A stretch of 64,000 nt of DNA. It comes from Ancylobacter sp. Lp-2. GTDB lineage: Bacteria; Pseudomonadota; Alphaproteobacteria; Rhizobiales; Xanthobacteraceae. Below, in pieces: positions 1 through 8,959 of the stretch (position 1 is the first letter of the stretch; each line of letters starts with the position of its first letter). The DNA is taken from positions 369,690 through 433,689 of the forward strand of contig NZ_JAJALI010000002.1 of NCBI RefSeq assembly GCF_020523795.1, in the 5' to 3' direction. The notes beneath the pieces are model-generated. The model was not told the DNA's origin. It saw only the letters and a list, made by a program, of their open reading frames with translations, and did not search any database. The translations under genes were made by a program, and so were the position numbers.

Positions 1-31
1 AAAAAGTTTAGTTTTGCTAGTATTCCCTCCG

Positions 32-50
32 TGGTATTTTGTGTACGGTC
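32..50 (+). promoter_or_regulatory. Candidate upstream motif of oxlT
   Basis: The AT-rich leader before oxlT holds TGGTATTTTGTG followed four bases later by GTC. The same 12-mer and trailing GTC occur upstream of eutB (18911-18929). TGGTAT resembles half of the TGGTATACCA-type sites bound by some GntR regulators, but no full palindrome is present here. No clear -35/-10 pair could be assigned in bases 1-246, and no gene ends in this stretch. Regulatory role is inference only. Confidence 0.25.
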
Positions 51-246
51 ATAGAAAGACGCAATCGGATTAGCTCCTCACCTAACCAATCGTAATTCAT
101 TACCTTGGGTTATGGGGTGCACGGCTTCAGGGGAGCTGTTCAAATCCGGTGCGACAGATCGTCCGGGCGGCGCCGAGAGGTGTTGGGCCCGCAAGCGGCC
201 GGGAAAAGAGCCGTGGATTTCAGCATTCAGGTCGAGGAAAGAAATC

Positions 247-1554
247 ATGCAGGCCACAGTTAAGGCGACGCGCCCGTGGGAGCCCTGGGTCCAGCTCGCT
301 TGCGGCGTTCTGTGCATGGCGATGATCGCCAATCTTCAATATGGCTGGACCCTGTTCGTCGATCCGATCGACGCCAAGCACCAGTGGGGCCGCGCGGCCA
401 TCCAGACCGCGTTCACCATCTTCGTGCTCACCGAGACCTGGCTGGTGCCGGTCGAGGCGTGGTTCGTCGACAAGTACGGCCCGCGCATCGTGATCACCTT
501 CGGCGGCGTCATGATCGCCTTGTCGTGGATCACCAACGCCTATGCCTCGTCGCTCACCATGCTCTATGCCGGCGCGATCTTCGGCGGCATCGGCGCCGGT
601 TCGATCTACGGCACCTGCGTGGGTAACGCGCTGAAGTGGTTCCCCTATCGTCGCGGCCTCGCGGCGGGCGCCACTGCCGCCGGCTTCGGCGCCGGCGCGG
701 CCATCACCGTGGTGCCGATCGCCAACATGATCGCCGCCTCGGGCTATGAGAGCGCGTTCCTGTATTTCGGCATCGGCCAGGGCATCGTCGTCCTCGTGCT
801 GGCGCAGTTCCTCTATCCGCCGCGCAACAAGATCGCGGCGCCGAAGAAGCTGTCGTCGCTGCCGCAGAGCAAGGTCGACTACCAGCCCTCGCAGACGCTC
901 TCCAAGCCGGTGTTCTGGGTGCTGTACCTCATGTTCGTCATGGTCGCTTCGGGCGGCCTGATGGCGGCGGCGCAGATCGGCCCGATCGCCCACGACCTCG
1001 GCGTTGCCAACACGCCAGTCTCGATCATGGGCATCTCGGCGGCAGCTCTGACGCTGGCGATCTCGCTCGACCGTATCTTCGACGGCTTCGGCCGGCCGTT
1101 GTTCGGTTATGTGTCGGACCGCATCGGTCGTGAGAACACCATGTTCATCGCCTTCGGCACCGCCGCGGTGATGCTGCTGATCCTGGTCTTCCACGGCTCG
1201 AACCCGCTGGTGTTCGTGCTGGCGACCGCCTGCTTCTTCGGCGTGTTCGGCGAGATCTACTCGCTGTTCCCGGCGACCGCCGGCGACACCTTCGGCTCGA
1301 AGTTCGCCGCCACCAACGCCGGCATGCTCTACACCGCCAAGGGCACCGCCGCCCTGCTGGTGCCGGTCGCCAGCATCGTGGCGTCGTTCTACGGCTGGTA
1401 CGCGGTGTTCGCCATCGCGGTCGGCCTCAACGCCACCGCGGCACTTCTCGCCCTGTTCGTGCTGAAGCCGCTGCGTGCGCGCTTCATCGCCCAGAGCGCC
1501 AATGAAGTGTCGGTGGAAGCGCCGTCGGCGGCGAGCGGCCAGCCCGCTCACTGA
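247..1554 (+). CDS. oxlT: Oxalate:formate antiporter (MFS, OxlT family)
   Basis: A 435-residue, 12-helix major facilitator protein predicted to exchange external oxalate for internal formate across the inner membrane. It aligns by eye with Oxalobacter OxlT throughout: WFVDKYGPR after helix 2, KWFPYRRGLAAG in the central half, and the two substrate-pocket charges, Arg283 in GFGRPLFGYVSD and Lys365 in LYTAKGTAAL, equivalent to OxlT R272 and K355. The frame stays open upstream to 112, but the ATG at 247 sits nine bases after GAGG and gives the family's usual length. The oxalate decarboxylation genes (oxc, frc) are not in this window; they may lie upstream of base 1. A rho-independent terminator follows at once, so the gene is probably transcribed alone or is last in its operon. 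Confidence 0.88.
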   Translation: MQATVKATRPWEPWVQLACGVLCMAMIANLQYGWTLFVDPIDAKHQWGRAAIQTAFTIFVLTETWLVPVEAWFVDKYGPRIVITFGGVMIALSWITNAYASSLTMLYAGAIFGGIGAGSIYGTCVGNALKWFPYRRGLAAGATAAGFGAGAAITVVPIANMIAASGYESAFLYFGIGQGIVVLVLAQFLYPPRNKIAAPKKLSSLPQSKVDYQPSQTLSKPVFWVLYLMFVMVASGGLMAAAQIGPIAHDLGVANTPVSIMGISAAALTLAISLDRIFDGFGRPLFGYVSDRIGRENTMFIAFGTAAVMLLILVFHGSNPLVFVLATACFFGVFGEIYSLFPATAGDTFGSKFAATNAGMLYTAKGTAALLVPVASIVASFYGWYAVFAIAVGLNATAALLALFVLKPLRARFIAQSANEVSVEAPSAASGQPAH

Positions 1555-1574
1555 GCCTTCGCGACAAAAAATGA

Positions 1575-1608
1575 AGCGCGTCGTCCCCCCGGACGGCGCG
1601 CTTTTTCT
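1575..1608 (+). terminator. Rho-independent terminator after oxlT
   Basis: A 12-base stem AGCGCGTCGTCC / GGACGGCGCGCT with one G-T pair and a CCCC loop is followed by TTTTCTTTT. It lies 20 bases beyond the oxlT stop codon. Confidence 0.85.
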
Positions 1609-1610
1609 TT

Positions 1611-1931
1611 TGGTCGCCAGTGATTGGGAGTGACGGCGCGAGCGCGCGGGAGGAGATGGCGCCGTCCGGCCGTCTCGGCGGCTTGGTCGATACCATCGAG
1701 GCTCACCTCGGCCGGCTCGCAGAGATTGGCCGAGGCGACCATCATGACGAACGATCGCCCCCCGATGCATCGGCAAGGATCAGGCGCCGGAGACATCCAG
1801 GAAGGGCTTGCCGGGCCCGGGGGGCGCGATGATCCGCCATCACTGCACGTTCGTAGAGACGGCGGGGGAGGCGACCATGAAGACGAAGGTCCAATCCCCC
1901 TACGTTATAGACAGGAACCGCGCGGCTCCGC
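1611..1931. other. Gene-free stretch between oxlT and the amidase gene
   Basis: About 320 bases between the oxlT terminator and the 3' end of the minus-strand amidase gene. Short open frames exist on both strands, but none has a convincing ribosome site or a recognisable protein. I see no tRNA, repeat or hairpin of note. Both flanking genes end here, so no promoter is required. Confidence 0.4.
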
Positions 1932-2735
1932 TCAGCCGGGGGCGAGGCTTCCGTAAAGCTCCGGCCGCCGGTCGGCGAGATGGCCGTTGGTGACCCGCGC
2001 CGCCGCCAGCGCCGCCGGGTCGAGGTCGGCATAGATGATCCCGTCCTCCTCGCCGGCGAGCACCAGATGCCCGCCGCTCGGCTCGCCGACGCAGCTCATG
2101 CCGAGATAGGTGAGGTCGCCCTCCTGGCCGACGCGGTTGGCATAGGCGACGTAGAGCAGGTTCTCGAAGGCCCGCGCCGGCACCACCACATTGGAGACCC
2201 CGACGAAGGGCTTCATGTTGGCGGTCGGCACAAGGATCAGGTCGGCGCCGTTGAGCGCCAGCGCCCGCGCCGCCTCCGGGAACTCGATGTCGTAGCAGAT
2301 CAGCAGGCCCATCTTCAGCCCGGCGATCTCGACCACCTCGCCGATCCCGTCGCCGGGGGCGAACAGGTCGCGGTCGAGCGAGCCGTAGAGATGCGTCTTG
2401 CGATAGGTGAGCCGCACCGCGCCGGTACGGTCGACGAGGCGTGCCGCATTGTAGATCGCCCCGTCCGGCCCACGCTCGGGATAGCCGTAGCATAGCGCGA
2501 TGCCGTGCCGGCGGGCGAGGATGGCGGCATGCCGGGCGGCGGGGCCGTCCGGTGCCTCGGCCCGCGCCTGCAGCGCGGCGCGGCCGATATTGTAGCCGGA
2601 GAGGAACATCTCCGGCGCCAGCAGCAGGTCGGCACCGGAGGCGGCCGCCTGCGCTGCCGCGGCGCCGAGGCGGTCGAGATTGGCGGCGGGGTTGCCGTGC
2701 CGATCCCCCGCCGTCTGCAGCATGGCGAGACGCAT
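1932..2735 (-). CDS. Nitrilase-superfamily carbon-nitrogen hydrolase (amidase)
   Basis: A 267-residue cytosolic amidase of the nitrilase superfamily. The catalytic triad is visible as Glu42 (LLLAPEMFLSGYN), Lys113 (YRKTHLYG) and Cys147 (LLICYDIEFPE). The family hydrolyses a non-peptide amide or carbamoyl bond. The exact substrate cannot be read from sequence. The start codon overlaps the stop of the upstream ureohydrolase gene by one base (TGATG), so the two are translationally coupled and probably act on consecutive intermediates. Known pairings of this type are 4-guanidinobutyramide amidase with guanidinobutyrase, and N-carbamoylputrescine amidase in agmatine breakdown. Which applies here is inference. 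Confidence 0.82.
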   Translation of the reverse strand: MRLAMLQTAGDRHGNPAANLDRLGAAAAQAAASGADLLLAPEMFLSGYNIGRAALQARAEAPDGPAARHAAILARRHGIALCYGYPERGPDGAIYNAARLVDRTGAVRLTYRKTHLYGSLDRDLFAPGDGIGEVVEIAGLKMGLLICYDIEFPEAARALALNGADLILVPTANMKPFVGVSNVVVPARAFENLLYVAYANRVGQEGDLTYLGMSCVGEPSGGHLVLAGEEDGIIYADLDPAALAAARVTNGHLADRRPELYGSLAPG

Positions 2736-3790
2736 CAGCCTGCCTTCCGCGCCTTGTGCGCCGTTACCGCCATGCAGAAGATCTCGAACAGCACCTGCGC
2801 GGCGGCGTGCGGGGTGTTGGAGGTCGGGTCGTATTGCGGCGCCACCTCGACCACGTCGCCGCCGACCACGTTCAGCCCGTTGAGGCCGCGGAAGATCTCC
2901 AGCGCCTCGCGCGAGGTGAGGCCGCCGATCTCCGGCGTGCCGGTGCCGGGCGCGAAGGCCGGGTCGAGGCTGTCGACGTCGAAGGAGACATAGACCGGCC
3001 CGTCGCCCAGCACCTGCTTCGCCTTCTCGATGATGGCGGGTACGCCGAGCCCGGTGACCTCCTCGGCGTGGATGACGGTCATGCCGCTCTCATAGGAGAA
3101 CTCCCACAGGAACTCCGCCCCGCCGCGAATGCCGATCTGGATGGTGCGCTCGGGGTCGAGCACGCCGTCGAGCACCGCGTTGCGGAATGGCCCGCCATGG
3201 TGGAACTTGGCGCCCTCATAGGTGCCCGAGGTGTCGCAATGGGCGTCGATGTGGAGCATGCCCACCGGCTTCTTCTCGCCGACCGCCTTGAGGATCGAGC
3301 CGGTGATCGAGTGGTCACCGCCGACCGAGAGCGGGATCACCCCCGCCGCGACGATCTTCTTGTAGAACGCCTCGATGTCGGCGTGGCAGGCGTCGAGGCT
3401 GAAGCGCGAGCGGAACGGCACGTCGCCGATGTCGGCGACCTTCACCTCGGCGGCCGGCACCATGCCGAGCACGTGCTCATAGGGGCCGATGCGCTCGATG
3501 GCGCGCACGGCGCGCGGCCCGAGCCGGGCGCCGGCGCGGTTGGTGACGCCGAGATCCATCGGCACGCCGATCAGCGCCATGTCGAGGCCGCCGAAATCGG
3601 CGAGCTCCTGCACCTCCGGCCGATAGGGGGCGTCGAGCAGGGTGGCGGCGCCCGCCCATGGCCAGACCCGCTTCTCGCCGTCCTTGAACTGCAGTTCGGC
3701 GACGCGCTTGAAGGTGGCGTCATAGACGACGCCACCGGCGACGTCGGCATATTTCGCCCGCAGCTTGGCGAGCTTGTCCTGGTCCGACAT
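2735..3790 (-). CDS. speB: Agmatinase/ureohydrolase family protein (SpeB-like)
   Basis: A 351-residue binuclear-metal ureohydrolase that would release urea from a guanidino compound such as agmatine or 4-guanidinobutyrate. Metal-site motifs are GGDHSI (His160), IDAHCD (Asp182, His184, Asp186) and SFDVDSLDP further on. The segments TNRAGARLGPRAVR and KFHHGGPFRNA are typical of agmatinases rather than arginases. The ATG at 3790 was chosen over one ten codons upstream because alphaproteobacterial homologues begin near MSDQDK. It is the first gene of a coupled pair with the nitrilase-type amidase and lies 95 bases downstream of putA on the same strand, which fits arginine/polyamine breakdown. The true substrate is unproven, so the symbol is family-level. 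Confidence 0.78.
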   Translation of the reverse strand: MSDQDKLAKLRAKYADVAGGVVYDATFKRVAELQFKDGEKRVWPWAGAATLLDAPYRPEVQELADFGGLDMALIGVPMDLGVTNRAGARLGPRAVRAIERIGPYEHVLGMVPAAEVKVADIGDVPFRSRFSLDACHADIEAFYKKIVAAGVIPLSVGGDHSITGSILKAVGEKKPVGMLHIDAHCDTSGTYEGAKFHHGGPFRNAVLDGVLDPERTIQIGIRGGAEFLWEFSYESGMTVIHAEEVTGLGVPAIIEKAKQVLGDGPVYVSFDVDSLDPAFAPGTGTPEIGGLTSREALEIFRGLNGLNVVGGDVVEVAPQYDPTSNTPHAAAQVLFEIFCMAVTAHKARKAG

Positions 3791-3885
3791 AGGGCCCTCA
3801 TCAACAAAGGATGCGGGCAATCTATCCGGGTAGGGCCAAGCCGGGGAGGGGGCCTAAGGTCGCCCCCGCCATTTATCTGTGCATC

Positions 3886-6800
3886 TCACCCGATGCTCAT
3901 CAGGCTGGCATTGCCGCCGGCCGCCGCGGTGTTGGTGCTCACCGAGCGCTCCAGCACCAGGAGGTCGAGCGGATAGCCGGCCCCGCGCGCCAGTTCGTCC
4001 GGGTTCAGCCCGTGCACCAGCGCGATCGGTCCGTCACGGTCGGCCACGGACTGGTTGAGCTGGCGCAGCGCGTCGCCATCGCCTTCGAACAGCACCGCGT
4101 CGAAGCGGGCGGTACCGATGTCGCCGGTCGTCTGGATCCGCCCCTTCAACGCCTCCGGCAGAGCCGGCGGCGTCGCCGAGGCGATCAGCGCGCGGTTGCC
4201 GGTGGCGAGCGCCGAGCAGACCTGCACGGCGAGGCCCGCCTCCGTCTGGGCGAGGCACAGCACGGTGCCGCGCGGCACCAGTTCATAGGCGTTGCGCTCG
4301 CCCACCGGGCCGGGCAACACGGTGGAGGCCAGCAGCGCCGGCGCGCCCAGTACCGCGCCGCACAGGTCGCGCGCCGCCGGGTCGGAGACGAAGTCCGTCC
4401 AGGTCCGCGCCGCCTCGGTGGCTTCGGCGGAGACCGCCGGCCGGCTGGCCGCCGGGCGGGTGGCGAGCAGCCGGCCGAGATAGAGCGGCCCGCCCGCCTT
4501 CGGCCCGGTGCCGGAAAGCCCGTGTCCGCCGAAGGGCTGCACACCCACCACCGCGCCGATGATGTTGCGGTTCACATAGATATTGCCGGCCTCGATGCGC
4601 GAGGTCACCTCGCCGATGGTCTCGTCGATGCGGGTGTGCAGGCCGAAGGTGAGGCCGTAGCCGGTGGCGTTCACCGCCTCGATCAGCTCGCCGATCTGCT
4701 CGCGCTTGTAGCGCAGCACGTGCAGCACCGGGCCGAACACCTCGCGGGTCAGCTCGGCGGTCGAGCTGATCTCGATCAGCGTCGGCGGCACGAAGGTGCC
4801 GTGCGCGCAGTCCTCCGTCAGTTCCAGTTGCTCCACCGTGTGGCCGGAGCGGCGCATGCGCTCGATATGCGCCTCGATGGTGGCCTGCGCCTCCGAGGTG
4901 ATCACCGGGCCGACATCGGTGGCGAGATGCACGGGGTTGCCGATGGCGAGCTCGTGCAGCGCGCCCTTCAGCATGGTCAGGGTGCGCTCGGCGATGTCGT
5001 CCTGCAGGCACAGGATGCGCAGGGCCGAGCAGCGCTGGCCGGCGGAATCGAAGGCGGAGGCGAGCACGTCGCCCACCACCTGCTCGGCGAGCGCCGAGGA
5101 ATCGACGATCATCGCGTTCTGCCCGCCGGTCTCGGCGATCAGCGGGATCGGCTGGCCGTCCGGCGTGAGTCGCCCGGCGAGTTGGCGCTGGATCAGCCGC
5201 GCCACCTCGGTCGAGCCGGTGAACATCACGCCGCGCGTGCGGGCATCGCCCACCAGCGCCGCGCCGACATCGCCGGCGCCGGGCAGCAGCTGCAAGGCCC
5301 CGGCGGGTACCCCGGCCTCGCGCAGGATGTTCACCGCGGCGAAGGCGATCAGCGGCGTCTCTTCCGCCGGCTTGGCCAGCACCGGATTGCCGGCGGCGAG
5401 CGCGGCGGCAACCTGCCCGGTGAAGATGGCGAGCGGGAAGTTCCACGGGCTGATGCAGACCACCGGCCCCAGCGGGCGGTGGGTGTCGTTGGAGAAGCCG
5501 TCGCGCGCCTGCGCCCCGTAATAACGCAGGAAGTCGACCGCCTCGCGCACCTCGCCCACCGCATTGGGGTAGGACTTGCCGGCCTCGCGCACCACGATGC
5601 CGATCAACTCGGGCATCCGCGCCTCGAAGGCGTCGGCGGCGCGGGCGAGGCAGGCGGCGCGCTCGGCCGGTGTGGTGGACTGCCAGATCGGCGCCGCCGC
5701 CACCGCCAGTTCCATGGCGCGGGCGCACAGTTCCGGCGTGGCGTCCTCCACCGCGCCGACGAAATCGCGCCGGTCGGCCGGATTGCGAATGTCGCGGGCA
5801 ACGCCTGCCGTCGCGCCATCGCCGAGCAGCGGCACCGCCTTCAGCGGCTGCGTCGAGCCGGTCAGCAGCGCCGCCGCCAGCGAGGCGAGGCGCTGCTCGT
5901 TGGAGAGGTCCAGCCCCTGCGAGTTGCGCCGCTCCGCGCCGAACAGCTCGGCCGGCGCAGCGATCTTCGGGTGCGGCGCGCCGACCGGCTCCAGCCGTCC
6001 GGCCACCTCGGCCGGCGCCTCGATCAGCTCGTCGATCGGCACGTTGACGTCGGCGATGCGGTTGACGAAGGAGGAATTGGCGCCGTTCTCCAGAAGGCGC
6101 CGCACCAGATAGGCGAGCAGCGTCTCATGCGTGCCGACCGGCGCGTAGATGCGGCACGGCCGGTTCAGCTTGTCCTTGCCGACCACTTCCTCATAGAGCG
6201 GCTCGCCCATGCCGTGCAGGCACTGAAACTCGTACTGGCCGCCATAATAGTTCGGCCCGGCGATCTCGAAGATGCTCGCCACTGTCTGCGCATTGTGGGT
6301 GGCGAATTGCGGGAACACCGCGTCGGCCGCGCCGAGCAGCTTGCGGGCGCAGGCGATGTAGGAGACGTCGGTGTGCACCTTGCGGGTGTAGACCGGAAAA
6401 CCCTCCAGCCCGTCGACCTGCGCGCGCTTGATCTCGCTGTCCCAATAGGCGCCCTTGACGAGGCGCACCATCAGCCGGTGGCCGGAGCGGCGGGCGAGGT
6501 CGATCAGGTAGTCGATCACGAAGGGGCAGCGCTTCTGATAGGCCTGCACCACGAAGCCGATGCCGTTCCAGCCGGAAAGGCTCTCCTCGAAGCACAGCGC
6601 CTCCATCAAATCGAGCGACAGCTCCAGCCGGTCGGCTTCCTCAGCGTCGATGTTGAGGCCGATGTCGTAGTGGCGGGCGAGGCGGGCCAGCGAGACCACG
6701 CGCGGCAGCAATTCGCCCATCACCCGCTCATATTTGGCGCGGGAATAGCGTGGATGCAGCGCCGACAGCTTGATGGAGATGCCTGGCCCCTCATGGATTC

Positions 6801-7719
6801 CGCGCCCGGCGGAGGCCTTGCCGATGGCGTGGATCGCCTGTTCGTAGTCGGCTAAATAGCGCTGGGCATCCTCCGCCGTGGTCGCCGCCTCGCCGAGCAT
6901 GTCGAAGGAGTAGCGAAAGCCCTTCGCCTCCATGGCGCGCGAATTGGCCAGCGCCTCGGAGATGGTCTGGCCGGTGACGAACTGCTCGCCCATCATCCGC
7001 ATGGCGACATCGACGCCCTTGCGGATCAGCGGCTCGCCGCCACGGCCGATCAGCCGGGAGAGCGCGCCGGTCAGGCCGGCCTCGCTATTGGTGGTGGTGA
7101 GCTTGCCGGTCAGCACCAGCCCCCAGGTGGCGGCGTTGACGAACAGCGATGGCGAGTGCCCGACATGCGCCTGCCAGTCGCCATGGCCGATTTTGTCGCG
7201 GATCAGCGCGTCGCGGGTGGCGCGGTCGGGAATGCGTAGCAGCGCCTCTGCGAGGCACATCAAGGCGACGCCTTCCTGGCTGGACAGCGCATATTCGTGG
7301 ATCAGCCCCTCGACCGGCCCCTTCTGCCCCTTCTCGCGCAGCGCCGAGACCAGGGCGCGGGCGCGTGCCGATGCCGCCTCGGCCTTGGCCGCGGGCAGGG
7401 TGGCGGCCGGCAGCAGCATGGAGACGCATTCGGTCTCCGGCTGGCGATAGGCGCCGGTGATGCGGGCGCGCAGCACGCTCTGCGGCTTCACTCCCCGGGC
7501 GAAGGGCAGGAACGGGCTGTCGGTTTCAACATGGTGCGCCGCCGCGTCGGGCTCCGCCGGCTCGGGATCGATCGGCAGGCCCTGCTCGATGCGCTCGACG
7601 ATGCCGATCACCGCCTGCTTCAGCAGCGAATGCGGCGTGCGCCCCTCGCTCTCCGCCGCCGCCTTGAGGCGGGCCCGCAGCTCGTCGTCGATCTTCAGGC
7701 CGATGGTGGTCGTCGCCAT
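3886..7719 (-). CDS. putA: Trifunctional PutA: proline dehydrogenase, P5C dehydrogenase and autorepressor
   Basis: A 1277-residue enzyme oxidising proline to glutamate through pyrroline-5-carboxylate, at the membrane when reducing quinone. Residues 1-45 (MATTTIGLKIDDELR..., TPHSLLKQAV) form a ribbon-helix-helix DNA-binding domain like that of E. coli PutA. The FAD proline dehydrogenase barrel spans roughly 150-480 (RLVKGAYWDSEIKRAQ). The aldehyde dehydrogenase domain spans about 570-1040, with catalytic Cys897 in SAGQRCSALR. The extra C-terminal domain ends in the conserved motif AAGGNASLMSIG that lids the channelling tunnel. Length is close to the 1320 of E. coli. Many rhizobial PutA proteins lack the DNA-binding domain; this one has it together with a matching operator at 7764-7796, so autoregulation is likely. 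The gene stands alone and is divergent from the flavin oxidoreductase gene. Confidence 0.95.
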   Translation of the reverse strand: MATTTIGLKIDDELRARLKAAAESEGRTPHSLLKQAVIGIVERIEQGLPIDPEPAEPDAAAHHVETDSPFLPFARGVKPQSVLRARITGAYRQPETECVSMLLPAATLPAAKAEAASARARALVSALREKGQKGPVEGLIHEYALSSQEGVALMCLAEALLRIPDRATRDALIRDKIGHGDWQAHVGHSPSLFVNAATWGLVLTGKLTTTNSEAGLTGALSRLIGRGGEPLIRKGVDVAMRMMGEQFVTGQTISEALANSRAMEAKGFRYSFDMLGEAATTAEDAQRYLADYEQAIHAIGKASAGRGIHEGPGISIKLSALHPRYSRAKYERVMGELLPRVVSLARLARHYDIGLNIDAEEADRLELSLDLMEALCFEESLSGWNGIGFVVQAYQKRCPFVIDYLIDLARRSGHRLMVRLVKGAYWDSEIKRAQVDGLEGFPVYTRKVHTDVSYIACARKLLGAADAVFPQFATHNAQTVASIFEIAGPNYYGGQYEFQCLHGMGEPLYEEVVGKDKLNRPCRIYAPVGTHETLLAYLVRRLLENGANSSFVNRIADVNVPIDELIEAPAEVAGRLEPVGAPHPKIAAPAELFGAERRNSQGLDLSNEQRLASLAAALLTGSTQPLKAVPLLGDGATAGVARDIRNPADRRDFVGAVEDATPELCARAMELAVAAAPIWQSTTPAERAACLARAADAFEARMPELIGIVVREAGKSYPNAVGEVREAVDFLRYYGAQARDGFSNDTHRPLGPVVCISPWNFPLAIFTGQVAAALAAGNPVLAKPAEETPLIAFAAVNILREAGVPAGALQLLPGAGDVGAALVGDARTRGVMFTGSTEVARLIQRQLAGRLTPDGQPIPLIAETGGQNAMIVDSSALAEQVVGDVLASAFDSAGQRCSALRILCLQDDIAERTLTMLKGALHELAIGNPVHLATDVGPVITSEAQATIEAHIERMRRSGHTVEQLELTEDCAHGTFVPPTLIEISSTAELTREVFGPVLHVLRYKREQIGELIEAVNATGYGLTFGLHTRIDETIGEVTSRIEAGNIYVNRNIIGAVVGVQPFGGHGLSGTGPKAGGPLYLGRLLATRPAASRPAVSAEATEAARTWTDFVSDPAARDLCGAVLGAPALLASTVLPGPVGERNAYELVPRGTVLCLAQTEAGLAVQVCSALATGNRALIASATPPALPEALKGRIQTTGDIGTARFDAVLFEGDGDALRQLNQSVADRDGPIALVHGLNPDELARGAGYPLDLLVLERSVSTNTAAAGGNASLMSIG

Positions 7720-7763
7720 GGTTGCCCCCGCCAGATGGAAATATGATCACCGCTCGAATATAC

Positions 7764-7796
7764 GGGTTGCACCTTTTTCGCAAGAAGGTGCAACCC
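7764..7796. promoter_or_regulatory. PutA operator: GTTGCA inverted repeat
   Basis: A perfect 12-base inverted repeat, GGGTTGCACCTT / AAGGTGCAACCC, with a 9-base spacer, begins 45 bases upstream of the putA start. Each arm contains GTTGCA, the hexamer bound by the ribbon-helix-helix domain of E. coli PutA. With the N-terminal domain seen in this PutA, autorepression in the absence of proline is the straightforward reading. It could also affect the divergent flavin oxidoreductase gene at 7928. Confidence 0.75.
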
Positions 7797-7927
7797 CGTC
7801 CTCATCGGTCATTCAGGCGCCGGATCTGTTCGCATCGGCCACCGCATCGGCGATGATATTGCTCTTGCGTGGCGGCCAAACCGGCTTACCTCACCATGCT
7901 GACCGCCATCAGCCAACGGCTCCTCTC

Positions 7928-8959
7928 ATGAACGCTCCCGCGATCCGCGTGCCGCTCTCGGTGCTCGACCTCTCCTTCGTCACCTCCGGAGGCACCGGAC
8001 CGCAGGCGCTGGCCGGCACCATCGCGCTGGCCCGGCAGGTCGATGCGCTGGGCTTCACCCGCTTTTGGGTCGCCGAGCACCACAATCTGCCGTCGGTCGC
8101 CTCCGGCGCGCCGGACATCATGGCCGGCCAAATCCTTGCGGCGACACGGAATTTACGTGTCGGATCCGGCGGCGTGATGCTGCCGAACCACTCGCCGCTG
8201 ATGGTCGCCGAACGCTTCAAGGTGCTGGAGGGGCTGTATCCCGGCCGGGTCGATCTCGGCCTCGGCCGCGCGCCCGGCACCGACCAGCTCACCGCCCGCG
8301 CCCTGCGCCGCCGCCGCGACATGGATCCGGCCGACGATTTCCTCGACCGGCTGAAGGAGCTGATCGCCTGGGAGACCAATGGCTGGCCGGACGACCACCC
8401 GTATCGCCACATCGCGGTGATGCCGGTCGACGTACCGCTGCCGCCGATCTGGCTGCTGGGCTCCTCCGGCTACAGCGCCCGGCTGGCGGCCCAGCTCGGC
8501 CTCGGCTTCGCCTTCGCGCATCACTTTGCGAATCATGATGTTTTGGACGCCATGCTCAGCTATCGCGACGGCTTCCGCCCCTCGCCGAACCTGGCGAAGC
8601 CGCACGCGATCCTGGCGCTGGCGGTGGTGTGCGCCGACACCGACGAGGAGGCGGAGTATCTCGCCGGCAGCATCGATCTCTCGCATCTGCGGCGCCAGCA
8701 CGGCGAGTACCGGCCGATCCCGACGCCTGAGGAAGCCGCCGCGCATCCCTATAGCGAATCCGACCGCCGCTTCATCGCCCGCAACCGCGAGCGCGTGCTG
8801 GTCGGCGGCCCGGAAAAGGTGGCGCAAGGCCTCGCCCGCTTCATCGAGACCACGCAGGCGGACGAATTGATGATCACCACCGCCATCCACGGCCTCGCGG
8901 CGAAGCAACGCTCCTACGAATTGCTCGCCGAGATGGCCGGCCTGTCCGTCCCCGCCTGA
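7928..8959 (+). CDS. LLM-class flavin-dependent oxidoreductase (luciferase-like)
   Basis: A 343-residue cytosolic protein with the bacterial-luciferase TIM-barrel fold, expected to use FMNH2 from a separate reductase to oxidise an unidentified substrate. Family signs are the N-terminal LSVLDLSFVTSGG, FTRFWVAEHHNLPSVASGAP near residue 45, GSGGVMLPNHSPLMVAE near 80, and DLGLGRAPGTD. The open frame extends far upstream, but homology begins at the ATG at 7928. The downstream EamA gene is convergent and the last 46 bases overlap it. No pathway gene adjoins it that would identify the substrate. Confidence 0.8.
   Translation: MNAPAIRVPLSVLDLSFVTSGGTGPQALAGTIALARQVDALGFTRFWVAEHHNLPSVASGAPDIMAGQILAATRNLRVGSGGVMLPNHSPLMVAERFKVLEGLYPGRVDLGLGRAPGTDQLTARALRRRRDMDPADDFLDRLKELIAWETNGWPDDHPYRHIAVMPVDVPLPPIWLLGSSGYSARLAAQLGLGFAFAHHFANHDVLDAMLSYRDGFRPSPNLAKPHAILALAVVCADTDEEAEYLAGSIDLSHLRRQHGEYRPIPTPEEAAAHPYSESDRRFIARNRERVLVGGPEKVAQGLARFIETTQADELMITTAIHGLAAKQRSYELLAEMAGLSVPA

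Noticed and set aside
112-246. N-terminal extension of the OxlT frame
   Set aside because: The 45 extra residues are hydrophilic and unlike the family; the ATG at 247 has a proper ribosome site.
1620-1956. Short open frames in the gap after oxlT
   Set aside because: No ribosome sites, no recognisable protein and overlapping frames on both strands; treated as noncoding.
3811-6855. A 1014-codon open frame opposite putA
   Set aside because: Composition is rich in Arg, Gly and Ala with no recognisable domain. It is the by-product of codon bias in the GC-rich putA gene, whose protein is unmistakable.
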